A DNA stretch of 64,000 nt, from NCBI RefSeq assembly GCF_018403185.1, contig NZ_BOSE01000002.1, positions 1 through 64,000 of the forward strand, written 5' to 3'. The DNA comes from Paenibacillus montaniterrae. GTDB lineage: Bacteria > Bacillota > Bacilli > Paenibacillales > Paenibacillaceae. The notes beneath the pieces are model-generated. The model did not search any database. It was not told the origin of the DNA and saw only the letters and a program-made list of their open reading frames with translations. Shown in pieces: positions 54,457-63,139 of this stretch (within the stretch, counting starts at the first letter, position 1; the number at the start of each line of letters is the position of its first letter). Made by a program: the position numbers and the translations under genes.

Positions 54457-55839
54457 TTACTTATTGAATTTATCGTATAGCTCCTGCATTTTAGGTTGAA
54501 TTTCTGCCGTAAACTGCTGAGCAGTCACTTCACCATTCCATACGCGGCTTGCTTGCTGCCAAAACAAATCAATCCATTGTGTGTCTTTGGAGAAGGCTGG
54601 TACATCAGGACGACCATAATCCTCGATTATGTCCAGAAAGACTTGACGGTTGGCAGGTGCTTTGTCAGTTTCCAAAAACTCGCCCTTAGCCATATTAATC
54701 AAATTCGGAACTGCTTGACCCAGCTCGTAATTTTGGCGTTGACCGTATTCATCAAGTGATAAAAATGCTGCCAAATCGAACGCTTCTTGTGGATGGTTGG
54801 ATTTGTTGGAGACTGCGAAGCCCATTGAACCAAGCCATGTTGCTGTTTCACCCGTTGCAGGGCTCGCTGGCCAGGCTGCTATATCCCACTCGAAAGGCAG
54901 TTCCCAGAATGCCGGCTGATCCCACGGTCCCATGGCGAACATCGCAAGCTGTCCGTTCAAAAAGCGTGTGTAGCCATTCATAGATTGCTCTGCCTCAACA
55001 TTTGGGCTAACATTATGCACCAGTGTCAGATCAGCAACAAATTGCATCGCTTCGTAAAACGCAGGCTCGTTTACAAGCACCTGGCCTGTTTCATAGTCGA
55101 TAAAGTTTCCGCCGTTTGCCCATACAGCCGACTCAAGCGTGTACGCTGCAACGCCGTATTGCTCTGGTCGCCCATCCCCGTTTTGATCAACGGTCAGCTG
55201 TTTAGCTGCGGCTAGCATATCATCCCATGTCCATTCACCTGCAGCCGCAGGTGGCGGCGCTATGCCTTGTTCATCGAACAGCGTCTTGTTATAAACAAAG
55301 GTCCAAGGTCCTACATCTTTAGGCAAGCCGTACAAATCACCTGTTCCTACCTTTTCACCGTTGTAACGGTAGCGATCCAGTGCTGGTTTCCAGACATTAT
55401 CCTGATCAAACAATTCTGTTCCGTCCAAATAAGACTGCAAGTTCAGTATCGTTCCAGCTTCGGCAAAGCGGTAAAACTCAGAGCCGCCAACATAAAATAC
55501 ATCTGGTGCTTTGCCAGAGCTGATTAATGTTGTCAGCTTTTGCGAATATTCGCCCGGAGGAACAGACGTATATTTCACAGTAACATGCGGATACCTGTCT
55601 TCGAAGGAAGCAATCAGCTTTTCAAATATGCTTTTCTCACTTGGATTTCCATGCCCCATAAACTCGATCGTTACCGGCTCATTGCCAGTCCCCGTTTCGT
55701 CGGATGGTTGATTGGACGATTCGTTGCCTTTATTGCTGTTTACCGGTTGATTGCCAGAATTGCTGTTTCCTCCGCATGCCGATAAAACCAACGTCATTGC
55801 CAGCAGCAACATCGCAGACCATTTAAACTTCATCTTCAA
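54457..55839 (-). CDS. Sugar ABC transporter substrate-binding lipoprotein
   Basis: A 460-residue family-1 binding lipoprotein. The leader ends in LVLSAC (Cys22), followed by an Asn/Ser/Gly linker and the two-lobe fold (VTIEFMGHGNPSEKSIFEKL). It heads the third importer operon (binding protein, two permeases, GH43 lipoprotein, GH2). The start is TTG 55839 or the ATG two codons later; AGAGGGG lies upstream. A cre-like site and AT-rich operator palindromes precede it. Confidence 0.9.
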   Translation of the reverse strand: MKMKFKWSAMLLLAMTLVLSACGGNSNSGNQPVNSNKGNESSNQPSDETGTGNEPVTIEFMGHGNPSEKSIFEKLIASFEDRYPHVTVKYTSVPPGEYSQKLTTLISSGKAPDVFYVGGSEFYRFAEAGTILNLQSYLDGTELFDQDNVWKPALDRYRYNGEKVGTGDLYGLPKDVGPWTFVYNKTLFDEQGIAPPPAAAGEWTWDDMLAAAKQLTVDQNGDGRPEQYGVAAYTLESAVWANGGNFIDYETGQVLVNEPAFYEAMQFVADLTLVHNVSPNVEAEQSMNGYTRFLNGQLAMFAMGPWDQPAFWELPFEWDIAAWPASPATGETATWLGSMGFAVSNKSNHPQEAFDLAAFLSLDEYGQRQNYELGQAVPNLINMAKGEFLETDKAPANRQVFLDIIEDYGRPDVPAFSKDTQWIDLFWQQASRVWNGEVTAQQFTAEIQPKMQELYDKFNK

Positions 55840-55865
55840 ATGAATCCCCTCTTCTCTTCTTATTT

Positions 55866-55879
55866 TGAAAGCGCTTTAT
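55866..55879. promoter_or_regulatory. cre-like CcpA site before the binding-protein gene
   Basis: TGAAAGCGCTTTAT matches 12 of 14 positions of TGWAANCGNTNWCA. It lies 27 bp upstream of the start of the importer operon, a usual position for carbon catabolite repression. Confidence 0.6.
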
Positions 55880-55892
55880 ATAAAGATTAATA

Positions 55893-55922
55893 TATATTAA
55901 TATAAATTTATATATTAAATTC
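55893..55922. promoter_or_regulatory. AT-rich operator region of the importer operon
   Basis: The palindrome TATATTAATATA (55893-55904) is followed by TATATTAAATTC (55911-55922), which matches 10 of 12 bases of the site upstream of both neighbouring repressor genes (TATATTAAATAT). This is the expected place for one or both GntR/LacI-type repressors to act. Confidence 0.45.
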
Positions 55923-55931
55923 AGTATAAAA

Positions 55932-57017
55932 TTAGCTGCTCCATACGTAGGTTACCGGAATAATCATACGCTGTGCTTCATAGTTTCCTTGTATTTGCTG
56001 CATTAGCAGCTCTATCGTAATCCTGCACATCTCATCCTCATTTTGCCGAATATAAGACACACCTGGCAGGTCTGGCGGGTCAAATGTCATGATCTCAAGC
56101 TCGCATGGAACCTGTTTTCCCAAACGCTGTGCGGCTTGATACGTATAATGGCACAGCTCCGTGTTGGCAGTAAACACTGCAGTGATCTGGGGGTGGTCAA
56201 TGAGAAACTGATTAATCAAATGCGCTGCCTGTCCGGACACGATTCTTTCCAGTGGCAGTAAGCACCACACATTTTTATCGATCGATTGTCCGCGCTCCAG
56301 ATAGGCTTGCTCAAAGCCTTGTGCTCGCTCATCAGTAACAGAATTCGTAATTTCAGGTGAGATGAATGCGATGGAATGATGGCCCTTATTAAGCAGGAAA
56401 GAGATCGCTTCTCTTGTTCCCGCTACATTGTCGGAGCTGACGCTGTACGTTTTCACTTCCTTTAGAAAACGATCAATCAGTACAAGTGGAAAGCGATCCA
56501 GCGATAAACGCAAAATAGAATCATTGTACATTTCATTCTCTACAGGAAAAATAATGAGGCCGTCCACTCCCTGCCGCAAAAAAGACGAAATAACTGCGGA
56601 TTCCTCCTCCTGCGATTCACGCGTAATCCGCACCATTAGCTCAAAGCCATGCTGCGAGGCATATTTCTCAATATAGTCCAGAAACCTTTGGTCTACCTTA
56701 GTTTTCATCGTTGGCAGCACCAGCCCGATTCGCCCACTTTTTGCGCTGAGCATATGATGCATATTCCAGCCTTCAATAGCTTTAGATGCAGCATCCTCTG
56801 TTTGATCTGCGACAAATGTTCCTTTTCCTTGGACTCTAATTAGCAGCCCTTCTTCCATTAAGCCGATTAACGCATTTTTACTTGTAATCTGACTTACGCG
56901 ATACGTTTCGGACAGCTCCTTTTCAGAAGGAATACGATCTCCTTCACGCAGCTTGCCGATTGCAATCAATCGTCGTATATCACGTTGGATTTGTTTATAT
57001 AGAGGCAAAGTCTTCAT
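55932..57017 (-). CDS. GntR-LacI hybrid repressor (AraR-like), copy 1
   Basis: A 361-residue regulator with a GntR winged helix (1-70; IPSEKELSETYRVSQITSKNAL) joined to a LacI/periplasmic-binding effector domain (about 95-355). This AraR-type layout binds a free sugar, often arabinose. It lies directly upstream of the third importer operon on the same strand, 92 bp from its start codon. AGGAGG precedes ATG. It is a paralogue of the next gene, with near-identical motifs (RFLDYIEKY, VDGLIIFPVE, KTYSVSSDN). Confidence 0.9.
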   Translation of the reverse strand: MKTLPLYKQIQRDIRRLIAIGKLREGDRIPSEKELSETYRVSQITSKNALIGLMEEGLLIRVQGKGTFVADQTEDAASKAIEGWNMHHMLSAKSGRIGLVLPTMKTKVDQRFLDYIEKYASQHGFELMVRITRESQEEESAVISSFLRQGVDGLIIFPVENEMYNDSILRLSLDRFPLVLIDRFLKEVKTYSVSSDNVAGTREAISFLLNKGHHSIAFISPEITNSVTDERAQGFEQAYLERGQSIDKNVWCLLPLERIVSGQAAHLINQFLIDHPQITAVFTANTELCHYTYQAAQRLGKQVPCELEIMTFDPPDLPGVSYIRQNEDEMCRITIELLMQQIQGNYEAQRMIIPVTYVWSS

Positions 57018-57042
57018 TGCAAGATAACCTCCTTATACTTAG

Positions 57043-57054
57043 TATATTAAATAT
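57043..57054. promoter_or_regulatory. Operator-like site before repressor copy 1
   Basis: TATATTAAATAT lies 26 bp before the start codon of the repressor gene. The complementary form ATATTTAGTATA, one base different, lies before the second repressor gene (58214-58225). This suggests auto- and cross-regulation. Confidence 0.45.
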
Positions 57055-57093
57055 ATGTTTATACTATATTTATATACGAAGTAAGCAAATAAA

Positions 57094-57117
57094 AAAAGAG
57101 ATTCTAGAATCTCTTTT
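57094..57117. terminator. Terminator between the two repressor genes
   Basis: The perfect palindrome AAAAGAGATTC/TAGAATCTCTTTT, with a T7 run on the minus strand, ends ten bases after the stop codon of repressor copy 2. The two repressors are therefore separate transcription units. Confidence 0.85.
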
Positions 57118-57126
57118 ACGAAATCA

Positions 57127-58182
57127 TTATTGTTCTTGCTCAATATACAACACTTCGATATATTCACGCCTTGGCTTATAATGGCCTGCCAGCTGTTCCA
57201 GCAGCAAGCTGACTGCAGCTCGACATATCTCATCCTCCTGTTGCCTGACATACGCAAAAATGTGTTCGACATCATCAAAACTGCTGTGAAGAACAGAATG
57301 TCGCCCTTTTGCATGAAGTGCTCTTTTCACGACTTCCGCTAGATATGCATTTACAGTAAAGATGGCTGTAAAATGCGGTTGCTCCTCTATAAACTGCTTT
57401 ATTTTCTCTTCAGCACTTCCCGACTCGATCTCGTGCAGGGAAAGCAAGCACCATAACGATTTGTTGATCGACAACCCGTAGTCTATAAACGCCTGCTCAT
57501 AACCTTTGGCACGCTCATCCGTTGCGGTATTGGTGATTTCCGGGCTAATATAGGCGATCTGAGTATGCCCACGCTCAAGCAGCTTCGTAATGGCGGTATG
57601 TACCCCAACCATATTGTTAGAACTGACGCTATACGCCTTAATTTCTTTCAGGTAACGGTCAATCAACACCATTGGATAGCGATCAAGCGTAAGCCGCAAT
57701 ATGGCATCACTGTAGCTTTCCTGCTCGACTGGAAAAATAATAAAGCCTTTCACACCACTATGGCGAAAGCGCTCAATTGCCTTGCTTTCCTCAAGCGCTG
57801 ACTCGCGTGATATACTGACTATTATATTCAGCTCAGACTTGCGGCAATAGTTTTCAATACCGTCCAGCAGCCTCTGATCAATCTTTGTTTTCATCGAAGG
57901 CAAGATAAGTGCTACAACATCAAGCATTGGCTTGTCCCGTTTCAAGCTGTCTGGTATAGCTGCAGGCTGTGTCTCCTTAACAAAGGTTCCTTTGCCACGC
58001 AGCCGTTCGACATACCCTTCCGCAGCAAGCAAATTCAATGCATGCTTAGACGTAATTTGGCTCACACCATAGCGCTGCGCCAAATCCTTCTCCGTTGCAA
58101 TATAATCTCCCGCCTGTAATTTTCCTTCTTGTATTTGAGCAATAATATCCTGCTTAATACGCAAATACAATGCCTCGACCAT
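57127..58182 (-). CDS. GntR-LacI hybrid repressor (AraR-like), copy 2
   Basis: A 351-residue paralogue of the preceding regulator: GntR winged helix (1-70; TEKDLAQRYGVSQITSKHAL) and LacI-type effector domain (about 90-345; VKGFIIFPVEQES, KAYSVSSNN). The recognition helix QITSK is identical in the two, so they may bind the same site, while their effector pockets diverge. ATG follows GATGAGGG. It has its own operator-like site upstream and terminator downstream. Confidence 0.9.
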   Translation of the reverse strand: MVEALYLRIKQDIIAQIQEGKLQAGDYIATEKDLAQRYGVSQITSKHALNLLAAEGYVERLRGKGTFVKETQPAAIPDSLKRDKPMLDVVALILPSMKTKIDQRLLDGIENYCRKSELNIIVSISRESALEESKAIERFRHSGVKGFIIFPVEQESYSDAILRLTLDRYPMVLIDRYLKEIKAYSVSSNNMVGVHTAITKLLERGHTQIAYISPEITNTATDERAKGYEQAFIDYGLSINKSLWCLLSLHEIESGSAEEKIKQFIEEQPHFTAIFTVNAYLAEVVKRALHAKGRHSVLHSSFDDVEHIFAYVRQQEDEICRAAVSLLLEQLAGHYKPRREYIEVLYIEQEQ

Positions 58183-58213
58183 TAATTAACCCTCATCTCA
58201 TCCTGTTTATTGT

Positions 58214-58225
58214 ATATTTAGTATA
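58214..58225. promoter_or_regulatory. Operator-like site before repressor copy 2
   Basis: ATATTTAGTATA, about 30 bp upstream of the repressor start codon, matches in reverse the site before copy 1 with one change. Confidence 0.45.
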
Positions 58226-58321
58226 TCTTAATTTTACAAGGTACGAAACGCTTAGCTATAATTAAGAGGGCTGCGAACGATCATAATTAAGAAGCCAGGT
58301 GCTGGGGGAGTGTGGTTGATC

Positions 58322-58837
58322 ATGAAACGCCTAAAAATTATTATATTAGTCGTGCTGGGGATCATTTTCATATTAGCTGGAACGCTTTGGCTGCAATATA
58401 AAAAGCTGAACGCTTATCAACTATCTCCTGAGGAAGCGATGCAGGTAATGGAGCAATTTGTAGCCGAATCAGATTGGAGCAACGGGGAAAGCATTCTGCA
58501 AGAAAAGCTCTATCATCTAAACAATAAAGTGAATGCGTACCTGTTTGTTCATAAGGTGGCTGGAAATACGACGCAGTATGTCATTATTTCAGCTTCCAAA
58601 ACGACCCCGCCTATACTTGAATACAGCGCTAATCTACCACCTGCAAAATCAGACCCAAGCTTGAAGGGCTTTTATATAGCACCAAATATCGTATATGAAA
58701 AGTCGGCATTCACTTTGATAAGCAAAAGAATCCATATGCTTCCTTTCTTGATTCCGCGCTTGTTTGAATGGAATATAGAAAAAAGAGCACAGAAGTACAA
58801 GCCCAACTGGGATTATTACTTAACGGTGGACAGTTGA
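58322..58837 (+). CDS. Small membrane-anchored protein, unknown function
   Basis: A 171-residue protein with one N-terminal membrane helix (about 5-26) and a mixed alpha/beta outside domain ending in YYLTVDS. I recognise no family. ATG 58322 is preferred, with GGGGGAG upstream; an in-frame GTG four codons earlier is too close to the ribosome binding site. It is divergent from repressor copy 2 and 170 bp before another tiny membrane protein on the same strand. Confidence 0.7.
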   Translation: MKRLKIIILVVLGIIFILAGTLWLQYKKLNAYQLSPEEAMQVMEQFVAESDWSNGESILQEKLYHLNNKVNAYLFVHKVAGNTTQYVIISASKTTPPILEYSANLPPAKSDPSLKGFYIAPNIVYEKSAFTLISKRIHMLPFLIPRLFEWNIEKRAQKYKPNWDYYLTVDS

Positions 58838-59009
58838 GCTGAGCCACGACCTATAACGCAGCAACGATGTTCAAGCAAATGTCAATAATCCTTCAAGGTT
58901 TTGTGCTTTTTTTGCAGCAAATCGATATGTACAGTGCTGCGTCGTTACGTTAATCTTAAACATAATAGAATTGCCAAGGAAGGAATTGAAAGGGGAGAGA
59001 ACAGTAAAT

Positions 59010-59108
59010 ATGGTAATGCCGATCATTTTAGTAGGATGCTTTATCGCTTCACTTGCCGTGCTTATGATCGCCGGAAAGCATATCATCGCTGAAGATGAAA
59101 AAGGCTAG
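59010..59108 (+). CDS. 32-residue membrane peptide
   Basis: A short frame begins at ATG 59010 after AAAGGGGAGAG (about 10-13 bases upstream). It encodes MVMPIILVGCFIASLAVLMI followed by AGKHIIAEDEKG, a single hydrophobic helix with a charged tail. A strong hairpin terminator starts 20 bases after the stop. The layout is that of a real small membrane protein; the function is unknown. It fills the gap between 58837 and prkA. Confidence 0.6.
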   Translation: MVMPIILVGCFIASLAVLMIAGKHIIAEDEKG

Positions 59109-59127
59109 CATGTTGCACAAGCAGCAC

Positions 59128-59167
59128 TAAAGGCGGAGCCTGGAGAATACTCCTTGCTCCGCCTTTA
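59128..59167. terminator. Two-way terminator before prkA 3' end
   Basis: TAAAGGCGGAGC (59128-59139) and GCTCCGCCTTTA (59156-59167) are perfect 12-base inverted copies with short T/A flanks. They lie between the 32-residue ORF and convergent prkA. Confidence 0.85.
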
Positions 59168-59170
59168 TGT

Positions 59171-61066
59171 TTATCGATTGAGTAAGCTGCCGACATAACG
59201 CAGCAGCTCATTGGCGCATACCGGGCAGTAGCTATGCTCGTCAATCAGTCTTGCTGACACTTCATTAATTCGCTTCAACTGGTTTTCATCAGGAGTTTTC
59301 GTGCTTGTCGTAATTTTAACGATATCCTTCAAATCAGCGAACAGCTTTTTCTCAACCGCTTCACGCAGCCGCTCATGGCTTGTAAAATCAAACTTTTTCC
59401 CTTTGCGCGAATACGATGAAATCCGAATCAATATTTCTTCACGAAACGCTTTTTTTGCATTTTCCGATACGCCGATCTGCTCTTCAATTGAACGCATAAG
59501 CCGTTCATCCGGCTCCATCTCTTCCCCGGTTAACGGATCTTTAATTTTCGCCCAATTGCAATACGCCTCGATATTGTCCAAGTAGTTTTCAAACAACGTT
59601 TTGGCAGATTCCTCGAACGAATATACGAACGCCTTCTGCACTTCTTTTTTCGCCAGATTATCATATTCCTTGCGGGCAATCGAAATAAAGTTCAAATAGC
59701 GCTCGCGCTCCTCCTTCGTAATCGAAGGATGCTGATCCAGCCCATCCTTAAGCGCGCGCAGCACATCGAGCGCATTGATGCAGGCCATATCTCCTTTAAT
59801 AAGCGCACTGGAAATACGGTTAATGACATAGCGCGGATCGATGCCTGACATGCCTTCTTCCACATACTCATTTTGCATTTCCTTCAAATCCGCTTCCTTG
59901 AAGCCTTCGACCTCTTGCCCATCGTACATGCGCATTTTCTTTACGAGATCCATGCCTTGCTTTTTTGTTTCCTTCAAGCGCGTTAAAATCGAGAAAATCG
60001 CTGCGGCACGCAACGCATGTGGCGCAATATGCACATGCTTCATATCGCTTTGAGAAATAAGCTTGCTATATATTTTCTCTTCCTCTGTCACATTCAGATT
60101 ATACGGAATCGGCATTACAATCATGCGCGACTGTAATGCTTCATTTTTTTTGTTGCTAATGAACGCCTTATATTCGGTTTCGTTCGTATGGGCTATGATC
60201 ATCTCATCTGCTGAAATAAGCGCAAATCTGCCCGCTTTGAAATTACCTTCCTGTGTCAAGGATAGCAAGTTCCATAAAAATTTCTCATCACATTTCAGCA
60301 TTTCCTGAAATTCCATAATGCCGCGATTGGCCTTATTCAGCTCGCCATCAAAGCGATAGGCGCGCGGGTCCGATTCGGAGCCATATTCAGTAATCGTGGA
60401 GAAATCAATGCTGCCTGTCAAATCAGCAATGTCCTGCGATTTCGGGTCAGATGGGCTGAAGGTACCGATTCCGACACGATTATCCTCGGAAATAAATACC
60501 CGCTCCACGCGCACCTCTTCAATGTTGCCATTGTACTGCTCTTTAAGGCGCATTTGGCAGCTCGGGCATAGATTGCCCTCTATGCGAACCCCCAGGCTTT
60601 CTTCAACCTCGCGCCGCAGCTCAGTTGGAATAAGGTGCAGCGGCTCCTCATGCATCGGACAGCCTTCAATCGCATACACGGCGCCTCTATTCGTCCGCGA
60701 GTAGCTTTCAAGGCCTCGCTTCAGCATCGTCACTAGCGTTGATTTGCCGCCGCTAACAGGGCCCATCAGCAGCAATATGCGCTTGCGCACATCCAGGCGT
60801 CTTGCAGCCGAATGAAAGTATTCCTCCACCAGCTTTTCAATGGCACGATCCAGTCCAAATATTTCCTGCTCGAAAAATTTGTACCGTTTCACTCCATTTT
60901 CTACTTCTACCCCGTGCGACTCGATCATCTCATAAATTCTTGCGTGTGCCGTCATGGCTGGAGAGACATCGCTTTTTAGCAGCTCCACGTACTCCTTAAA
61001 AGTACCTGACCAGGCTAATCGTTCACTCTCTGCCTGATACTCCGATATTCGTTTGAATATATCCAT
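59171..61066 (-). CDS. prkA: PrkA, AAA+ serine protein kinase / Lon-like protease family
   Basis: A 631-residue cytosolic protein. The N-terminal AAA-PrkA domain has Walker A GPVSGGKST at 102-110 and a CPMHEEPLHLIP segment; the C-terminal PrkA domain is helical. It ends in a CPVCANELL pair of cysteines. In Bacillus PrkA acts in sporulation and early reports gave it kinase activity; later work suggests an ATP-dependent protease. ATG 61066 has GGGAGGAGG six bases upstream and gives the family's exact usual length. Confidence 0.95.
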   Translation of the reverse strand: MDIFKRISEYQAESERLAWSGTFKEYVELLKSDVSPAMTAHARIYEMIESHGVEVENGVKRYKFFEQEIFGLDRAIEKLVEEYFHSAARRLDVRKRILLLMGPVSGGKSTLVTMLKRGLESYSRTNRGAVYAIEGCPMHEEPLHLIPTELRREVEESLGVRIEGNLCPSCQMRLKEQYNGNIEEVRVERVFISEDNRVGIGTFSPSDPKSQDIADLTGSIDFSTITEYGSESDPRAYRFDGELNKANRGIMEFQEMLKCDEKFLWNLLSLTQEGNFKAGRFALISADEMIIAHTNETEYKAFISNKKNEALQSRMIVMPIPYNLNVTEEEKIYSKLISQSDMKHVHIAPHALRAAAIFSILTRLKETKKQGMDLVKKMRMYDGQEVEGFKEADLKEMQNEYVEEGMSGIDPRYVINRISSALIKGDMACINALDVLRALKDGLDQHPSITKEERERYLNFISIARKEYDNLAKKEVQKAFVYSFEESAKTLFENYLDNIEAYCNWAKIKDPLTGEEMEPDERLMRSIEEQIGVSENAKKAFREEILIRISSYSRKGKKFDFTSHERLREAVEKKLFADLKDIVKITTSTKTPDENQLKRINEVSARLIDEHSYCPVCANELLRYVGSLLNR

Positions 61067-61289
61067 CCTTTGCCTCCTCCCAATCACATTAGACGCGATT
61101 CCTTCTATTATCTCCGCTTGAGAGATCGCTTTGCTGAACTTCTTAAAGAGCGCATTCTGGACTATGTTTAAAGTGTATGCTTCGTACAGGTGGATATTGC
61201 CCTTTTTTTTGAGAAATAGCGCGAGCTATCCAATACTGGGACAAGCTTTGCTATAATAGAAGGGAATGATTTAAGGTGGGAGTCGGAAC

Positions 61290-62006
61290 ATGGCCATTGA
61301 TAAAGAAGCTCAACTATATGAGCCAATCAAATTATACTTTACGGCAAAAGGGTACGAGGTGAAGAGCGAGGTCAACCATTGCGATTTAGTTGGCGTTCAT
61401 CAGCAAAGCGGCGAGGTTATTATCGTAGAAATGAAAAAAACGTTCAACCTGGCCCTGCTGCTGCAAGGAGTAGAACGTTTGCGTCTCGGCGCTACTGTTT
61501 ATTTGGCGGTAGAGCGAAACCGAAAAAAATCGGGTGCGGTTAATCAGCGCTTCTCGGATCTGGCCGAGCTATGCCGCAGACTTGGCATCGGGCTGCTGAC
61601 TGTTATTTTTTATGCGACCAAGGCTCCTGTTGTTGAGCTGCTCTGCGCCCCTGGAGATGCTCCAGTACGCGGCAACAGGCCGAGCAAGGGCAGACGGCTA
61701 ATCTACGAGTTTAAGGAGCGCAGCGGCGATTATAATACCGGAGGCAGCCATGCGCAAAAGCTCGTCACCGCTTACCGCGAGCGCGCACTGCGCTGTGCCG
61801 AGGCGCTGTACCGTGTGGAGCAGGCCTCTCCATCCCAGCTCACGAGACTGACTGGAGTTCGCAGTGCGGGCAATATTTTGCGGGACAACCATTATCACTG
61901 GTTTAAGAAGCTTGAACGCGGCATTTACGGCTTGACTGATGAAGGCAAGCAGGCGTTGCAGGATTACAAAAATGTGATCGAGGGCTGGACTAGCTTCTCC
62001 CCGTAA
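61290..62006 (+). CDS. DUF2161 family PD-(D/E)XK nuclease-fold protein
   Basis: A 238-residue protein. Residues 7-115 carry a PD-(D/E)XK core: D32 (NHCDLVGV) and E47-x-K49 (VIIVEMKKTF). A C-terminal winged-helix-like segment (about 165-232; ALYRVEQASPSQLTRLTGV) follows. The family has no assigned role; a nuclease or repair function is only implied by the fold. A TATAAT lies 33 bp upstream of ATG with no clear -35. It converges with and overlaps the next gene by 17 bp. Confidence 0.8.
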   Translation: MAIDKEAQLYEPIKLYFTAKGYEVKSEVNHCDLVGVHQQSGEVIIVEMKKTFNLALLLQGVERLRLGATVYLAVERNRKKSGAVNQRFSDLAELCRRLGIGLLTVIFYATKAPVVELLCAPGDAPVRGNRPSKGRRLIYEFKERSGDYNTGGSHAQKLVTAYRERALRCAEALYRVEQASPSQLTRLTGVRSAGNILRDNHYHWFKKLERGIYGLTDEGKQALQDYKNVIEGWTSFSP

Positions 62007-62508
62007 ACTCACCGATCAGCTCATCCAGCTCCTCAATAAATGTCTCGAGCTGCTGGTCAGCCAGACCGTGGACGTCCAGCTCCAGCTGCGCAGGCTGCTG
62101 CGCTGCTTCAGCCAACCGTTCAGCACTGAGCGCCTTATATGGCCGATCATTCCTTTGCAGAGCTCTTAATAATAGCGTGCTGGGCAGCGCCTCAGGCAGC
62201 TCTACCCAAAGCCGGGCATCCTGCTGTCTTAACGTCGTTATATGCTTGCTTTTGGCGCACGCTTGCTGCAGCTGACGATAGGTACGCTGATGTTGCTCAT
62301 TTGCGACGCTTCGATTGGCTGCTGGCGATGAGGCCTGCGCCTGCTGCTGGTCTAATGGGACGGCTGCTTCCTTTTGAACTACAGCTTCGCCATTTTGTTT
62401 GCCGGCAGCTGCTGCTGGTTTGCTGGTCGCGGCTCGCCGTACTTGACGCTTGCGTGCAGCTGCAAGCTGCTGCTTCCTCTTTTGCTTAGCTTGATCCTTT
62501 TTTGCCAA
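61990..62508 (-). CDS. Hypothetical protein, Lys/Gln/Ala-rich N-terminus
   Basis: A 172-residue protein of unknown family. TTG 62508 is chosen because GGAAAGGAAGGTG lies eight bases before it. Residues 1-30 are strongly basic (AKKDQAKQKRKQQ, ARKRQVRR) and look nucleic-acid-binding. A Gln/Ala-rich linker follows, then a compact C-terminal part (about 75-172) with LWVELPEALPSTLLLRALQR and an acidic helix LETFIEELDELIGEF. The 3' end overlaps DUF2161. Confidence 0.65.
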   Translation of the reverse strand: MAKKDQAKQKRKQQLAAARKRQVRRAATSKPAAAAGKQNGEAVVQKEAAVPLDQQQAQASSPAANRSVANEQHQRTYRQLQQACAKSKHITTLRQQDARLWVELPEALPSTLLLRALQRNDRPYKALSAERLAEAAQQPAQLELDVHGLADQQLETFIEELDELIGEFTGRS

Positions 62509-62633
62509 GTTATTCACCTTCCTTTCCTTACTATACTCATATCCAAATCTATCCATAATGTTCTTACTTTTTGAAGTTTTCTTTTTGGAACACCTTGGTT
62601 ATAATAAGGGTAGGTTATGGAGGTGCTAACAAA

Positions 62634-62726
62634 ATGACGTTTTGGATTGTGATGACTGTTCTTGTTTTATTTTTGACCGCGATTCTTACGAGCTCTTATA
62701 ATGATGATAAAACAAGCGGTCTGTAA
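62634..62726 (+). CDS. 30-residue membrane peptide
   Basis: A short frame starts at ATG 62634 after GGAGGTG (8 bases). It encodes a single hydrophobic helix (MTFWIVMTVLVLFLTAIL) and a polar tail ending DDKTSGL. TATAAT at 62600-62605 sits 29 bp before the start codon, and a GGGGGC/GCCCCC hairpin (62744-62760) follows the stop. Promoter, ribosome binding site and hairpin together support expression. Function unknown. Confidence 0.65.
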   Translation: MTFWIVMTVLVLFLTAILTSSYNDDKTSGL

Positions 62727-62825
62727 GCCTTCATCGAGCAGCAGGGGGCTCCTTGCCCCCACGCTCTCACATTGGATGATGATCTCCCTCTAATATATGT
62801 ATTTATGCGGCAAATAAGCATATAT

Positions 62826-62871
62826 AAAAAAAGCAACGTCTCTTTGTTAGAAAAGAAACGTTGCTTTTTTT
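62826..62871. terminator. Two-way terminator of the AbrB-like gene
   Basis: Runs AAAAAAAGCAACGT (62826-62839) and ACGTTGCTTTTTTT (62858-62871) are perfect inverted copies with an 18-base loop. They lie 14 bases after the AbrB-like stop codon. Confidence 0.93.
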
Positions 62872-62884
62872 GTTGCCAGCCTAA

Positions 62885-63139
62885 TTATGCCTGCTTCATC
62901 TGATCCAGTTCAGCCATGCAAACATTACATACATACTTTTCCTTGAATTCTGCAACCTCTGCCATAGAGCCGCAAAATACACATTTTGGGCGGTAGCGCT
63001 CCAAAATAATATGATCTCCTTGGACGAAAATCTCCACTGGATCTCCTTCGTTCATCAAATAGCGTTTACGAAGAGATTTAGGAAGAACGATCCGTCCTAG
63101 TTGATCTACCTTTCTAACCACTCCTGCTGGTTTCATCAT
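62885..63139 (-). CDS. AbrB/SpoVT-family transition regulator with C-terminal cysteine pairs
   Basis: An 84-residue protein. The swapped-hairpin AbrB DNA-binding domain (about 4-50; GVVRKVDQLGRIVLPKSLRK) is followed by CVFC and CNVC pairs, a likely zinc-binding knuckle replacing the usual AbrB oligomerisation tail. It starts at the ATG pair 63139/63136 after GAGAGGTGA; the longer ORF lacks a ribosome binding site. It probably controls stationary-phase or sporulation genes, as AbrB relatives do; target genes are unknown. Confidence 0.85.
   Translation of the reverse strand: MMKPAGVVRKVDQLGRIVLPKSLRKRYLMNEGDPVEIFVQGDHIILERYRPKCVFCGSMAEVAEFKEKYVCNVCMAELDQMKQA

Noticed and set aside
61198..61257. 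Full sigma-A promoter for the DUF2161 gene
   Set aside because: TATAAT at 61252 is clear, but no acceptable -35 lies 16-18 bases upstream, so only the -10 is mentioned.
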